Notes: a model not told the origin generated them from the letters alone. A stretch of 64,000 bases of DNA from Pseudomonas baetica (GCF_002813455.1 NZ_PHHE01000001.1:806001-870000); one strand, 5' to 3'; positions 44,571-54,306 are shown, counted from the first letter of the stretch. Numbers and translations: made by a program.

Positions 44571-44722
44571 TTGTGCGGTGAATTATCCGGCCTTATCGCG
44601 GCCAACGGGTCTGATAGACACAAACCTGGCTTAAATGCCGTGCCCGCTGGAGCGGGGCGGGTGTCGCCTGTTACCATTCGCCGCTTATTGATCTTTGCTT
44701 TTCATTCTTTTCGAGACATGCC

Positions 44723-46204
44723 ATGACCACCGTCCGCACTCGCATCGCGCCATCGCCTACCGGCGATCCCCATGTAGGTACCGCTTACATCGCATTGTTC
44801 AACTACTGCTTTGCCAAGCAGCATGGCGGTGAGTTCATCCTGCGCATCGAAGACACCGACCAGTTGCGTTCGACCCGCGAGTCCGAACAGCAGATTTTCG
44901 ACGCCTTGCGCTGGCTGGGTATCGACTGGAGCGAAGGCCCGGACGTCGGCGGCCCGCACGGCCCATATCGCCAGAGCGAGCGTGGCGACATCTACCAGAA
45001 GTATTGCCAGCAACTGGTCGACATGGGCCATGCGTTCCCCTGCTTCTGCACCGCTGAAGAGCTGGACCAGATGCGCGCCGAGCAAATGGCTCGCGGCGAA
45101 ACCCCTCGTTACGACGGCCGCGCACTGCTGCTGTCCAAGGAAGAAGTCGCGGCCCGCCTGGCCGCTGGCGAACCTCATGTGATCCGCATGAAAGTGCCAA
45201 GCGAAGGCGTCTGCGTGGTGCCGGACATGCTGCGTGGCGACGTTGAGATCCCGTGGGATCGCATGGACATGCAAGTGCTGATGAAGACCGACGGCCTGCC
45301 GACGTACTTCCTCGCCAACGTGGTCGACGATCACCTGATGGGCATCACCCACGTTCTGCGCGGCGAAGAATGGCTGCCGTCGGCACCGAAACTGATCCTG
45401 CTTTACGAATACTTTGGCTGGGAGCAACCAGAGCTGTGCTACATGCCGCTGCTGCGTAACCCGGACAAGAGCAAGCTGTCCAAGCGCAAGAACCCGACGT
45501 CGGTGACGTTCTATGAGCGCATGGGCTTCATGCCGGAAGCGATGCTCAACTATCTCGGGCGCATGGGCTGGTCGATGCCGGACGAGCGCGAGAAGTTCTC
45601 GCTGCAGGAAATGGTCGACAACTTCGACCTCAAGCGTGTCTCCCTCGGCGGGCCGATTTTCGACATCGAGAAGCTGTCGTGGCTTAACGGCCAGTGGCTG
45701 CGCGATCTGCCGGTGGAAGAGTTCGCCGCACGCGTGCAGAAGTGGGCATTCAATTCCGAATACATGATGAAGATCGCGCCGCACGTTCAGGGCCGCGTCG
45801 AAACCTTCAGCCAGGTTGCACCGCTGGGCGGCTTCTTCTTCGCGGGTGGCGTCAATCCGGATGCCAAACTGTTCGAATCGAAAAAGCTCTCGGGCGATCA
45901 GGTTCGCCAGTTGATGCAGTTGATCCTGTGGAAGCTGGAAAGTCTGCGTCAGTGGGAGAAGGACAACATCACCGCGACGATCCAGGCGGTGGTCGAATCC
46001 CTTGAGCTGAAACTGCGCGACGCGATGCCGCTGATGTTTGCCGCGATCACCGGGCAGGCGAGTTCGGTGTCGGTGCTCGATGCGATGGAAATCCTCGGAC
46101 CGGACCTGACCCGTTTCCGCCTGCGCCAGGCGATCGACCTGCTGGGTGGCGTGTCGAAGAAAGAAAACAAAGAGTGGGAAAAGCTGCTGGGCGCTATCGC
46201 CTAA
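44723..46204 (+). CDS. gltX: Glutamyl-tRNA synthetase
   Basis: A 493-residue class I aminoacyl-tRNA synthetase that charges tRNA-Glu. The HIGH-type motif is [10 protein letters not shown] (residues 10-19) and the KMSKS-type motif KLSKR (251-255). The C-terminal half is the anticodon-binding helical domain. The C-terminal end is complete. Two tRNA-Glu genes lie just downstream, as in other Pseudomonas genomes. Confidence 0.98.
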   Translation: MTTVRTRIAPSPTGDPHVGTAYIALFNYCFAKQHGGEFILRIEDTDQLRSTRESEQQIFDALRWLGIDWSEGPDVGGPHGPYRQSERGDIYQKYCQQLVDMGHAFPCFCTAEELDQMRAEQMARGETPRYDGRALLLSKEEVAARLAAGEPHVIRMKVPSEGVCVVPDMLRGDVEIPWDRMDMQVLMKTDGLPTYFLANVVDDHLMGITHVLRGEEWLPSAPKLILLYEYFGWEQPELCYMPLLRNPDKSKLSKRKNPTSVTFYERMGFMPEAMLNYLGRMGWSMPDEREKFSLQEMVDNFDLKRVSLGGPIFDIEKLSWLNGQWLRDLPVEEFAARVQKWAFNSEYMMKIAPHVQGRVETFSQVAPLGGFFFAGGVNPDAKLFESKKLSGDQVRQLMQLILWKLESLRQWEKDNITATIQAVVESLELKLRDAMPLMFAAITGQASSVSVLDAMEILGPDLTRFRLRQAIDLLGGVSKKENKEWEKLLGAIA

Positions 46205-46220
46205 ACGCTTCTGGCTTTGT

Positions 46221-46304
46221 GTAGGAGCTGCCGCAGGCTGCGATCTTTTGACTTTGGATTTTTAAAAACAAGATCAAAAGATCGCAGCCTGCGGCAGCTC
46301 CTAC
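46221..46304. repeat. REP palindrome of the TAGGAGCTGCCGCAGG family
   Basis: Perfect 31-bp inverted repeat: left arm 46221-46251 (starts GTAGGAGCTGCCGCAGGCTG), right arm 46274-46304 (ends GCGGCAGCTCCTAC), 22-bp loop. It lies behind gltX and may act as its terminator. Same family as the IS target at 32473. Confidence 0.92.
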
Positions 46305-46463
46305 AGCTATGCCTTCGATGCAGACCTCCCGGATTTTCAGGGGGAGGGCGGTAAGTGATTGTTATGCCGACAAAAAACTTTGAAATATTTTAAAAATAAG
46401 TTTGACAGCCCTCCGATACGCCCTTAAGATTCGCCCCGTCCTCAGCGATGACATCAACGATGA

Positions 46464-46539
<76 letters not shown>

Positions 46540-46618
46540 ATTTACACTTCGATGCCTGGCCACACTGGCTTCGAAGCGATCAACACTCAGCGTTGATCTG
46601 TTGTATAGAAGGGTTTGC

Positions 46619-46694
46619 GTCCCCTTCGTCTAGTGGCCTAGGACACCGCCCTTTCACGGCGGTAACAGGGGTTCGAGTCCCCTAGGGGACGCCA
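46619..46694 (+). tRNA. tRNA-Glu (UUC), copy 1
   Basis: 76-nt cloverleaf starting GTCCCCTTCG with anticodon loop CTTTCAC (anticodon TTC), T arm GGGGTTCGAGTCCCC and encoded CCA. Confidence 0.97.
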
Positions 46695-46747
46695 GTTTTA
46701 CAGAAGCGATGTTGCAAGATGTCGCTCCGCCGCGAGGCGAAAAATCT

Positions 46748-46823
46748 GGGGCTATAGCTCAGCTGGGAGAGCGCCTGCATGGCATGCAGGAGGTCAGCGG
46801 TTCGATCCCGCTTAGCTCCACCA
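46748..46823 (+). tRNA. tRNA-Ala (GGC), copy 2
   Basis: Near copy of the first tRNA-Ala; anticodon stem changed to CCTGC/GCAGG (compensated pair), anticodon GGC, encoded CCA. The T-stem differs by a few bases. Confidence 0.97.
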
Positions 46824-46904
46824 ATTTTACACGTTCAAGGTCTGGCCACACCGTCCTTGAATCGATCAGCTCTCAGCACTGATCAGTTGTATAGAAGGGT
46901 TTGT

Positions 46905-46980
46905 GTCCCCTTCGTCTAGTGGCCTAGGACACCGCCCTTTCACGGCGGTAACAGGGGTTCGAGTCCCCTAGGGGACGCCA
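46905..46980 (+). tRNA. tRNA-Glu (UUC), copy 2
   Basis: Identical by eye to the first tRNA-Glu, including its 5' flank TATAGAAGGGTTTG(C/T). Confidence 0.97.
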
Positions 46981-47006
46981 CGATTACCCGCTCTGCGGGA
47001 TTTATG

Positions 47007-47036
47007 AGGGTCATTCAATTATTGAATGGCCCTTTT
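47007..47036 (+). terminator. Terminator of the tRNA cluster
   Basis: AGGGTCATTCAAT and ATTGAATGGCCCT pair with one G-T, followed by TTTTG. It lies 27 bp behind the last tRNA. Confidence 0.85.
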
Positions 47037-47110
47037 GTTTGTCTGGCGTTTGGCCAATTCTCCTTTTCCTTACACTGTGCTTCAGACCAGCGGTCATATC
47101 CTTGACTTGC

Positions 47111-47137
47111 AGAATATTATTATGAGAATAATATTCT
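47111..47137. promoter_or_regulatory. Operator of the TetR regulator gene
   Basis: AGAATATTATT (47111-47121), ATGAG, AATAATATTCT (47127-47137): perfect 11-bp inverted arms with a 5-bp centre, 24 bp before the tetR-type gene. A TTGACT -35 element (47103-47108) stands 18 bp before AATAAT, so the operator covers the core promoter and the gene is probably self-repressed. Confidence 0.85.
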
Positions 47138-47160
47138 AGTCGTAATATTCGGAGGCAACG

Positions 47161-47700
47161 ATGAACGATAAAAAAGCTCAAACCCGCGAACGCATCCTCA
47201 AGGCTGCCAGCGCCGCACTGATTCAGCGTGGCCCGGCAGACCCCAGCGTGGGCGAAGTGATGGGCGCAGCCGGCCTGACTGTCGGCGGTTTTTATGCGCA
47301 CTTCGAAAGCAAGGACGCAATGATGCTCGAGGCGTTCAAGCAATTGCTTGGTCGTCGTCGCGACCTGATCGCCGATATGGACAGCGAACTGACCGGCGAA
47401 GAACGTCGCGCCTTGGTCGCTGCTTTCTACCTGTCGCGCAAACACCGCGATTCCAGCGACGCGGCCTGTCCGATCCCGGCCTCGATCGGCGAGCTGGGCC
47501 GCTTGCCGGATTCGTTCCGCATCGCGCTCAACGAACACCTGGAATTGATGCTTGCGCAGTTGGCGTCCAGCCCTGAGGACACCGACAAAGCTTTGGCCGA
47601 CGTGGCCTTGATGGTGGGTGGTCTGGCACTCGCAAGAGCGCTCGGCCCGGGAGATTTATCCGATCGATTGCTGCGCGCCGCCAAGTCGGCGGTGCGTTGA
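47161..47700 (+). CDS. TetR family transcriptional repressor
   Basis: A 179-residue regulator. The N-terminal helix-turn-helix (about 8-55) reads RERILKAASAALIQRGPADP and VGEVMGAAGLTVGGFYAHFE, the typical TetR recognition helix GGFYAHF. The C-terminal ligand domain has a Cys/Pro motif (AACPIPASIGEL) seen in a TetR subgroup. A perfect palindromic operator covers its own promoter. The hydrolase gene follows by 29 bp and is probably co-transcribed and regulated by it. The inducer is unknown. Confidence 0.93.
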   Translation: MNDKKAQTRERILKAASAALIQRGPADPSVGEVMGAAGLTVGGFYAHFESKDAMMLEAFKQLLGRRRDLIADMDSELTGEERRALVAAFYLSRKHRDSSDAACPIPASIGELGRLPDSFRIALNEHLELMLAQLASSPEDTDKALADVALMVGGLALARALGPGDLSDRLLRAAKSAVR

Positions 47701-47729
47701 CCTGAAGGCAAACGCCTGAGGAGAGAGCG

Positions 47730-48563
47730 ATGAACACGTTGAAGTGGGTTCGTGGCATTAATGGCACCTTGGGCTGGATTGCACCGCAACGAGTGGCAAG
47801 CAAAATGCGCCTGGCGTTCATGACGCCGCGGTCGCTGCCTCTGCGCGATTGGGAGTTGCCGTTGCTGGCCAATTCCGAACGGATCACTTTACGCTTCGGT
47901 CTGTCAGCCCTGCGCTGGGGCCAAGGCCCGACCGTTTTGCTGATGCACGGCTGGGAAGGGCGGCCAACCCAATTCGCCGCGCTGATCACCGCGCTGGTCG
48001 AGGCCGGTTACACGGTCGTCGCGCTCGATGGCCCGGCTCACGGCAGATCTCCAGGGCGTGAAGCCAATGTCGTGCTGTTCGCTCGGGCGATGCTCGAAGC
48101 CGCTGCCGAACTGCCGCCCTTGCAAGCGGTGATCGGCCACTCCATGGGCGGTGCCAGTGCGATGCTCGCCGTGCAACTGGGCTTGCGCACCGAAACCCTC
48201 GTCAGCATTGCTGCTCCCGCGCGAATTCTCGGCGTGCTACGTGGTTTCGCACGCTACGTCGGCATGCCGCCCAGAGCACGTTCCGCGTTCATTCGTCAGG
48301 TCGAGCAGGATGTCGGCATGCGTGCGGCCACGCTGGACGTCGCCCACTATCAACTGGATATGCCGGGCCTGATCGTGCATGCCGAGGACGACAAACTCGT
48401 CTCGGTCAAAGAATCGCGACTGATCCACGAGTCCTGGTTCGACAGCCGTCTGCTGCGCCTTGAAGCGGGCGGTCATCAGCGTGTGCTGGCCGACCCCCGG
48501 GTGATTGATGGCGTGTTATCACTGCTGGCCGGCCGCAGCCTGCAGGCACGGCAATCGGCGTAA
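47730..48563 (+). CDS. Alpha/beta hydrolase
   Basis: A 277-residue hydrolase of the alpha/beta fold. The oxyanion motif is LLMHGWEGRP near 70, the nucleophile elbow GHSMGG (Ser near 137), the acid Asp in HAEDDKLV near 218 and the His in GGHQRVL near 249. There is no signal peptide, so it should act in the cytosol. GGAGAG lies before the start. It lies 29 bp behind the TetR gene and shortly before a thioesterase gene. The substrate is unknown. Confidence 0.88.
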   Translation: MNTLKWVRGINGTLGWIAPQRVASKMRLAFMTPRSLPLRDWELPLLANSERITLRFGLSALRWGQGPTVLLMHGWEGRPTQFAALITALVEAGYTVVALDGPAHGRSPGREANVVLFARAMLEAAAELPPLQAVIGHSMGGASAMLAVQLGLRTETLVSIAAPARILGVLRGFARYVGMPPRARSAFIRQVEQDVGMRAATLDVAHYQLDMPGLIVHAEDDKLVSVKESRLIHESWFDSRLLRLEAGGHQRVLADPRVIDGVLSLLAGRSLQARQSA

Positions 48564-48611
48564 GCATCCGTTACACTGCCCCGGTTGAATAAATCTGACC
48601 GGGAGTGGGGC

Positions 48612-49061
48612 ATGGGTTGGGATCGGGCGACGCCGTTTACCATTGATCTGCAAGTGGGCGCCGAGGACATTGACGGCCTGGGACACGCGAACAACGCGGT
48701 GTACGTGACTTGGCTTGAGCGCTGCGCCTGGCGCCACTCGCAGCGTCTGGGGCTGGATCTGGTCGAGTACCGGCGCCTGGATCGGGCGATGGCGGTGGTG
48801 CGTCACGAAATCGATTACCTGGCCGCCGCCTATGAGGGCGACGAACTGCAGTTGGCGACCTGGATCGTCGATTGGGATCAGCGCCTGAAAATGACCCGGC
48901 ACTTCCAGCTGATCCGTCCGAGTGACAACACCACGCTGCTGCGCGCGCAGACCACGTTTGTCTGTATCGAGCTGTCCACCGGCAAGCCCAAGCGCATGCC
49001 GGCCGAGTTCATCGAGGGTTATGGCCCGGCGATCCAGTCTCTCGAGTCAGCGAATATCTAA
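48612..49061 (+). CDS. Acyl-CoA thioesterase, hotdog fold (4HBT/YbgC-like)
   Basis: A 149-residue hotdog-fold thioesterase. VGAEDIDGLGHANNAVYVTW carries the Asp of 4HBT enzymes in the D-x-x-GHxNN pattern; IDYLAAAYEGDEL and the beta strands follow. It probably hydrolyses short acyl-CoA or acyl-ACP esters in the cytosol. I chose the ATG at 48612, with GGGAG six bases before it, over an upstream TTG. It follows the hydrolase by 48 bp. Confidence 0.87.
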   Translation: MGWDRATPFTIDLQVGAEDIDGLGHANNAVYVTWLERCAWRHSQRLGLDLVEYRRLDRAMAVVRHEIDYLAAAYEGDELQLATWIVDWDQRLKMTRHFQLIRPSDNTTLLRAQTTFVCIELSTGKPKRMPAEFIEGYGPAIQSLESANI

Positions 49062-49062
49062 A

Positions 49063-49150
49063 TGTGGGAGCGGGCTTGCTCGCGAAGGCGTCGTGTCAGT
49101 CAGTATTCATTTAGCTGATCCAGCGCTTTCGCGAGCAAGCCCGCTCCCAC
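49063..49150. repeat. REPIN
   Basis: TGTGGGAGCGGGCTTGCTCG and CGAGCAAGCCCGCTCCCAC form an inverted REP pair between the thioesterase and dusC genes. Confidence 0.9.
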
Positions 49151-49219
49151 AGGGATCTGCGGTTTTGCGCGCAATCCAGTAAACTGCCGCACGTTTTTTC
49201 CTTAAGTAGTGTTTTCCCC

Positions 49220-50179
49220 ATGCAAATTGCTCTGGCGCCCATGGAGGGGTTGGTCGACGACATCCTTCGCGACGTGCTGACCCGCGTTGGCGGCATCGAC
49301 TGGTGCGTGACCGAATTCATTCGGGTCAACGATCAGTTGCTCACCCCGGCCTATTTCCACAAGTTCGGCCCGGAGCTGCTCAACGGTGCGCGCACGGCGT
49401 CCGGTGTGCCACTGCGCGTTCAGTTGCTGGGCTCGGACCCGGTGTGCCTGGCGGAAAACGCTGCGCTGGCCTGCGAGCTCGGCTCCCAAGTGATCGACCT
49501 CAACTTTGGCTGCCCGGCCAAGACCGTCAACAAATCCCGTGGCGGTGCGGTACTGCTCAAAGAGCCGGAACTGCTCAATCAGATCGTCGAGCACGTGCGT
49601 CGCGCCGTGCCGGCCCACATTCCCGTGACCGCGAAGATGCGCCTGGGCTTCGATAGCCCGGACGGCTCGCTGGTCTGTGCTACTGCGTTGGCCGAAGGCG
49701 GCGCCGAACACATCGTGGTTCACGCCCGGACCAAAATGGACGGCTATAAACCGCCGGCGCATTGGGAGTGGATTCCTCGCGTGCAGGACGTGGTGAAGGT
49801 GCCGGTGTTCGCCAACGGTGATATCTGGAGCGTCGAAGACTGGCGCCGTTGCCGCGAAATCAGCGGCGTGGAAGACATCATGCTCGGTCGCGGTCTGGTT
49901 TCGCGCCCGGATCTGGCCAAACAGATTGCCGCTGCACGGGCTGGCGAAGAAGTGGTCGAGATGACTTGGGCCGAGCTGATGCCGCTGATCCAGGACTTCT
50001 GGTTGCAGGCCAAGGCGCAGATGACTGCACGTCAATCCCCGGGTCGTCTGAAGCAATGGCTGGCCATGCTGACGCGCAATTATCCCGAAGCCACCGAGCT
50101 GTTTACCGTCCTGCGCCGTGAGACGGAACCGGATCAGGTCTCGCGTTTACTCGGTCTGCCTGCCGCCGAAGCGGCCTGA
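49220..50179 (+). CDS. dusC: tRNA-dihydrouridine(16) synthase DusC
   Basis: A 319-residue FMN enzyme that reduces uridine 16 in the tRNA D loop. [20 protein letters not shown] fits DusC. The catalytic Cys98 lies in [17 protein letters not shown], and the FMN-binding parts [15 protein letters not shown] and ANGDIW follow. Length matches E. coli DusC (315 residues). The C-terminal helical domain binds tRNA. It stands alone between a REPIN and the ibpA promoter. Confidence 0.94.
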   Translation: MQIALAPMEGLVDDILRDVLTRVGGIDWCVTEFIRVNDQLLTPAYFHKFGPELLNGARTASGVPLRVQLLGSDPVCLAENAALACELGSQVIDLNFGCPAKTVNKSRGGAVLLKEPELLNQIVEHVRRAVPAHIPVTAKMRLGFDSPDGSLVCATALAEGGAEHIVVHARTKMDGYKPPAHWEWIPRVQDVVKVPVFANGDIWSVEDWRRCREISGVEDIMLGRGLVSRPDLAKQIAAARAGEEVVEMTWAELMPLIQDFWLQAKAQMTARQSPGRLKQWLAMLTRNYPEATELFTVLRRETEPDQVSRLLGLPAAEAA

Positions 50180-50199
50180 AAAAAATCTGCAAATAATCT

Positions 50200-50227
50200 C
50201 TTGAAATCAAATCAGCGGTCCCTATCT
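50200..50227 (+). promoter_or_regulatory. Heat-shock (sigma-32) promoter of ibpA
   Basis: CTTGAAA (50200-50206), 13 bp, CCCTATCT (50220-50227) closely fits the sigma-32 consensus CTTGAAA-N11-16-CCCCATNT. Confidence 0.85.
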
Positions 50228-50233
50228 AAGGGT

Positions 50234-50300
50234 TACGCGATGCCGAATTCGGGTCGCGGAGTCAAAAAACCTTGCTGATTGTTTTCAGGAGATTTGAACC
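50234..50300 (+). ncRNA. ROSE-type RNA thermometer in the ibpA leader
   Basis: The short 5' leader can fold into a hairpin (CGCGA...TCGCG around 50236-50259) and then CCTTGCTGATTGTTTTCAGG, where the TTGCT anti-Shine-Dalgarno element (50272-50276) faces AGGAG (50287-50291). This is the ROSE thermometer layout known from small heat-shock genes; melting at high temperature would free the ribosome binding site. Confidence 0.75.
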
Positions 50301-50747
50301 ATGAGTACTGCATTTTCCCTCGCACCACTGTTCCGTTCCTCGGTAGGTTTCGACCGTTTCAATGACTTGTTCGAAACCGCCCTGCGCAACGAGCCAGGCA
50401 GCAGCTATCCACCCTACAACGTGGAAAAACACGGTGACGATCAATACCGCATCGTCGTGGCGGCAGCCGGGTTCCAGGAAGAAGACCTGGAGCTGCAAGT
50501 CGAGAAGGGTGTGCTGACCATCAGTGGCGGCAAGCGTGATGCCAACGAAGGCGTGACCTTCCTGCATCAGGGCATCGCCCAGCGTGCGTTCAAGCTGTCC
50601 TTCCGCCTGGCCGATCACATCGAGATCAAGGCCGCCGGTCTGAGCAACGGTCTGCTGAGCATCGACCTGTTGCGCGTGATCCCGGAAGAAGCGAAGGCCA
50701 AACGCATCCCGATCAACGGGGAGCAAAAACCGGCTCTGCAGCACTGA
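50301..50747 (+). CDS. ibpA: Small heat-shock protein IbpA (Hsp20)
   Basis: A 148-residue holdase chaperone. N-terminus MSTAFSLAPLFRSSVGFDRF is typical of IbpA. The alpha-crystallin domain spans about 35-125 (YPPYNVEKHGDDQYRIVVAA, later AGLSNGLLSIDL). The C-terminal I-x-I-type motif appears as RIPIN, used in oligomer assembly. Control is visible at two levels: a sigma-32 promoter and a ROSE thermometer in the leader. A strong terminator follows at 50796. Confidence 0.95.
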   Translation: MSTAFSLAPLFRSSVGFDRFNDLFETALRNEPGSSYPPYNVEKHGDDQYRIVVAAAGFQEEDLELQVEKGVLTISGGKRDANEGVTFLHQGIAQRAFKLSFRLADHIEIKAAGLSNGLLSIDLLRVIPEEAKAKRIPINGEQKPALQH

Positions 50748-50795
50748 TTCACTTGCGGACACACATTGTCTGAACAGGCGCTGAGCCGTTGAACG

Positions 50796-50825
50796 AAGGC
50801 CCCGATACGTCGGGGCCTTTTTTTG
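50796..50825 (+). terminator. Rho-independent terminator of ibpA
   Basis: AAGGCCCCGA and CGGGGCCTT form a stem with loop TACGT, followed by seven Ts. Confidence 0.93.
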
Positions 50826-50935
50826 TGCTCGCAGGGAAACCGAACGCACTGTTTGCCGCTGCGGCCACGGCTCTTTACAATCCGCGCCAACAAGGCCGGC
50901 ACTCCCTCATTCCCGCTGGCCCGGAGCCTTTGTTC

Positions 50936-51631
50936 ATGGACGAAATCGAACAGCGCTGGCTATATGCGCTTTCTGCGCCTTTGGTCGCCCTCAATCCCGA
51001 TGCCGACTACGCCGCCCCCACTTATTGCTTCGACCTCAAACACGTCGATGTCGAAGGCGGCTGGGGCATTACCACACGCGCGCAATTGCTCGATATGTTG
51101 AGCACAGCCGACACCGGGCACGCGACGTCTTTGAATGACGCCTACCGACAGTGGGAACGTTGCCTGCCGTCTGAATGGCAAGCCCTGCTCGACACGCTGG
51201 ATACCCGCCAGCGCGCCTTTTATGAGTTGGCCAGTCGTACGTTCGGCGAATGTGGCGCTGGCGGTATTCGCGCCTGGGACATTGGCCGAATGGGCTTTCT
51301 GTTGCGCTCGGCGGTGCTGCACGGCTGGATCGATCTCACCGAAAGTCTCTGGCTGCACGGCCGCATGGCGGCGCGAGCGCGGTACTACTACGACAGTTGG
51401 ACGAGTTACCTGAATGGCTTTGTCATCGGTAAAGCCTTCTGGCATTGCCTGGGCAATAAAGATGAGGAACTTGCCCACGAATACGATCGGCAAGGCGACT
51501 ACATCGGCACCACAGTGGTCATCAGAAAGCTTGATCGCGATGCCCGCGAATTTTTTGCCCAGTTGCCCTGGGACATGCCCTTGCATCTGCTTGAACGGCC
51601 CGACTCATTAGGGGAGTTCGACTGGTCATGA
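50936..51631 (+). CDS. DUF1266 domain protein (YbeU/YbeR-like)
   Basis: A 231-residue soluble protein with a DUF1266-type C-terminal half: GGIRAWDIGRMGFLLRSAVL, then HGWIDLTESLWLHGRMAARA and YDSWTSYLNGFVIGKAFW. The E. coli relatives YbeR and YbeU lie beside the J-domain genes djlB and djlC and hscC, and the same set is here. The ATG at 50936 has GGAG nine bases upstream; the longer frame runs into the ibpA terminator. Its stop overlaps the start of the J-domain gene by four bases (ATGA), so they are coupled. Function is unknown; a link to the HscC chaperone is likely. Confidence 0.85.
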   Translation: MDEIEQRWLYALSAPLVALNPDADYAAPTYCFDLKHVDVEGGWGITTRAQLLDMLSTADTGHATSLNDAYRQWERCLPSEWQALLDTLDTRQRAFYELASRTFGECGAGGIRAWDIGRMGFLLRSAVLHGWIDLTESLWLHGRMAARARYYYDSWTSYLNGFVIGKAFWHCLGNKDEELAHEYDRQGDYIGTTVVIRKLDRDAREFFAQLPWDMPLHLLERPDSLGEFDWS

Positions 51632-54306
51632 GCTGCTGGATTCACTTGGGTATCGAGCCCACCAAAGACAATGACGTCATTCGCGGCGCCTACCGCGCGC
51701 GCTTGCCGCAACATCATCCTGAAACCGATCCGGAAGGATTTCAGGCACTGCGCGAAGCGTACGAACGTGCACTGCGTTTCGCCCGCGAGCAGCCTACCGA
51801 GGCGGACGAGCCAGTCGATGACGAGGTGAGTCCTGCCGACCAGACGTTGGCAGATTTCGAAGCGCTGCTGATCGATCCGGCACGTCGCTTCAGCCCGGCA
51901 GCTTGGCAGGCATTCAATCTAGAGTTGGATCGCCTGCCGCTGGAAGTGCTGGACGATGTTTGCTGGCCATTGTTGCGTGAATTGCTCGACGCGGGACCGA
52001 TTTCCCACGCCTGCGCACGCTTGTTGGCGCAGCGCCTGGGCTGGGCGAGCCGGATGCTTGATCTGGCTTTCGACAACGCCCGGCATGTCGATGAGTTTTT
52101 GAAACGGATAGCCGCGCCGGACCCGTTCGACACGTCGTTGATGTGCCATTGGCCCGTCGTCGCGCAATTGGAAGCGCTCTGGTATGTGCGCACGCTGAAT
52201 CATCTTCACCATAACGCTTCGCTCGACGATTTCCGCTATTTCGCCAGCCTGCACACCTGCATCCCGCTGCCTGCCGATGATGCACTGGTGCAACGTCTGG
52301 CGATCCAGTTCAGTCAGGCCGGCATTGCCAGTAAAGACTTTCTCGACATCGTCAGTGAGCAGCATCGGCTGGCGCCGGAGGATGTTGACTGGCTTTATCT
52401 GCTGGCCTGTCAACGCAGTGCGCTGGGCATGGAAGAGTTGGCGCTTCAGGCGTGGGTGCAACTCTGGCGAGAACATCAACATCCGAAAGCCGCCACCTGG
52501 TTGCTGGATTTGTGTGCGCGCCATCAACCACAGCGCTTGCCGCTGCTGATCCAGGCGTTTGATCGTCTGGAAAATTTCCGCGCCTGGTCCGCTGACCTCA
52601 GTGATGTCACCCAGGAATACGGCAGTCCTTCGCAGCGTCCGGAAACCTTGGGGCGCTGGTTCCGCGCGCGTCAGCTCGACTTGCAGGGCATCGCCGATGC
52701 CTTTGTCGAATGGCGCATCAGCGGTGACGAATTGCCCTTGCTGGCGTGGCTGATTATTGCCAGCGACGACCCGGCACTTCAGACGCTGTACCAGCACGCC
52801 TGGGCTTTGCATCGCGGCGATGTGCCGTTGCTGCAACGCGTCATGGATGCACCAGCGACTCCGGAGGTTCTTGATCAGCTGGTGCTGGAAGGCTTCAAGT
52901 ACCAAGCCGATCAACAGATCTGCTGGTTGACCCAGGCCCCCATTCCGCGTGCCTTGCAAGCGTTTCTGAGCAGCGAAGAATCGGCGCAGCTGCCGCCGGA
53001 ACTGCAAAAGGGCGAGCCGCTGGAGCTCAGTCTGCTGTGGATGCGCCGCTTGCGAGCCTATGATGCGCGGTCGCTGGCCCGGCTGGACGAGGCATTCAGC
53101 CTGGACAAGCGCGACGTCGTGCTCGATGGCCTGAAGCTGCAAGCGCAGCTGGCCGAGCAGGGCATGCTGCTGCCAGCCATCGATAACCCTGAGGCTGTCT
53201 GGGAATGGCATCGTCAGGCGTTGTACCTGCTGGCGATCCTCGACGAGCCGACACGTTGGCTGGGTGCGCAATCGGCGCACTGCATTGATTCGATGAGCGT
53301 TGCGCGTGAGCATCCATTGGCGCGTTTGCAGCCGCTGCTGTGTCGATTGAATCGCGAGCAGGGCAGCGCCAGTGGCCTGCTTGGCTGGCTGCAAGCAGCC
53401 GATCCGGTGCATGCCTTGCTCGCGCGTAAATTGTTCAGCGTACAGGAGGCGCTCGACAGTACGCGGCTGTTGAGCAATGACCGTTTGTACGAGTGCATGC
53501 GCAGCGACATCAGCCGCTTCAATGATGATTTGCTCGGCCGCATGCTGTTGGGCGGGGTGCTGTATCACGATCCGCTGCTGAATGCGCAACAGCGCAAATT
53601 CCTGCTTGAGAGCATTACCGAAGTCGTCAATCCTCAGGATTGGTTCGACGGATTCCGCCACAGTCTGATCAAAGGTGAACCCACACGCCCGCCGCGTGAG
53701 GTGCTGGAGGATGACGGCGTTGATTACACCAACGCGTTTTACCTGGCGCTGGATGTGCTCAAGGATCTGGCGCGTTACGGTAGCGCCGGGGTGCCGCGAC
53801 AGAAAATTCTGATGCGCATGCAGCAGGCCAAGGACGACACGCACAATGGCCTCGGCTTACGCTTTGCCTTCAGTGCATTGCTGTCGTGGTCAGAGCGTTT
53901 GCTGTTGGCCAAGGCTGACACTCGGCCGACGCCTGCAACCGCGTTCTGGCGCCTAGGCACACGACTGGGGCGCGAGGCATTTATCGGTCAAGTGATCGGT
54001 ATCGTGCTGCTTACGCCATTGCTGGCATTGTTCAGTGGTTCGATGTTTTCCGCTTTCGTGGTGTTGGCAGCGGCGCTGATGCTCATGCTCAGCGCCATTC
54101 TGCGGCGCTTGCATGACATGGGCCGAGGTGTCGCGACCTTTCTGGTGCTTGCCGGTCTGACGCCTGTCTTGCCGTTTCTGCCGCTGGTGCTGTTCGGCTT
54201 TCCCGGCGAGAAGCTGCCCAACCGCTACGGTGTACCACCGGACAGTGATCGTGAGGACACGTTATCCGGCGGTTTGCAGGCCGCGTTACGTCGACTCAAC
54301 GGTTAG
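51628..54306 (+). CDS. J-domain membrane protein, probable HscC co-chaperone (DjlB/DjlC-like)
   Basis: An 892-residue protein. The first 55 residues form a short J-domain (WIHLGIEPTKDNDVIRGAYR, then HHPETDPEGFQALREAYERA). The catalytic HPD tripeptide appears as HPE (residues 30-32). A long helical, tetratricopeptide-like part follows (about 70-780), then a C-terminal DUF805-like part with two to four hydrophobic helices (about 785-880: GQVIGIVLLTPLLALFSGSM, later RRLHDMGRGVATF). In E. coli the similar DjlB and DjlC are co-chaperones of HscC, whose gene here is convergent with a 4-base overlap. The protein probably places HscC activity at the inner membrane. Much larger than its E. coli counterparts. 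Confidence 0.85.
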   Translation: MSCWIHLGIEPTKDNDVIRGAYRARLPQHHPETDPEGFQALREAYERALRFAREQPTEADEPVDDEVSPADQTLADFEALLIDPARRFSPAAWQAFNLELDRLPLEVLDDVCWPLLRELLDAGPISHACARLLAQRLGWASRMLDLAFDNARHVDEFLKRIAAPDPFDTSLMCHWPVVAQLEALWYVRTLNHLHHNASLDDFRYFASLHTCIPLPADDALVQRLAIQFSQAGIASKDFLDIVSEQHRLAPEDVDWLYLLACQRSALGMEELALQAWVQLWREHQHPKAATWLLDLCARHQPQRLPLLIQAFDRLENFRAWSADLSDVTQEYGSPSQRPETLGRWFRARQLDLQGIADAFVEWRISGDELPLLAWLIIASDDPALQTLYQHAWALHRGDVPLLQRVMDAPATPEVLDQLVLEGFKYQADQQICWLTQAPIPRALQAFLSSEESAQLPPELQKGEPLELSLLWMRRLRAYDARSLARLDEAFSLDKRDVVLDGLKLQAQLAEQGMLLPAIDNPEAVWEWHRQALYLLAILDEPTRWLGAQSAHCIDSMSVAREHPLARLQPLLCRLNREQGSASGLLGWLQAADPVHALLARKLFSVQEALDSTRLLSNDRLYECMRSDISRFNDDLLGRMLLGGVLYHDPLLNAQQRKFLLESITEVVNPQDWFDGFRHSLIKGEPTRPPREVLEDDGVDYTNAFYLALDVLKDLARYGSAGVPRQKILMRMQQAKDDTHNGLGLRFAFSALLSWSERLLLAKADTRPTPATAFWRLGTRLGREAFIGQVIGIVLLTPLLALFSGSMFSAFVVLAAALMLMLSAILRRLHDMGRGVATFLVLAGLTPVLPFLPLVLFGFPGEKLPNRYGVPPDSDREDTLSGGLQAALRRLNG

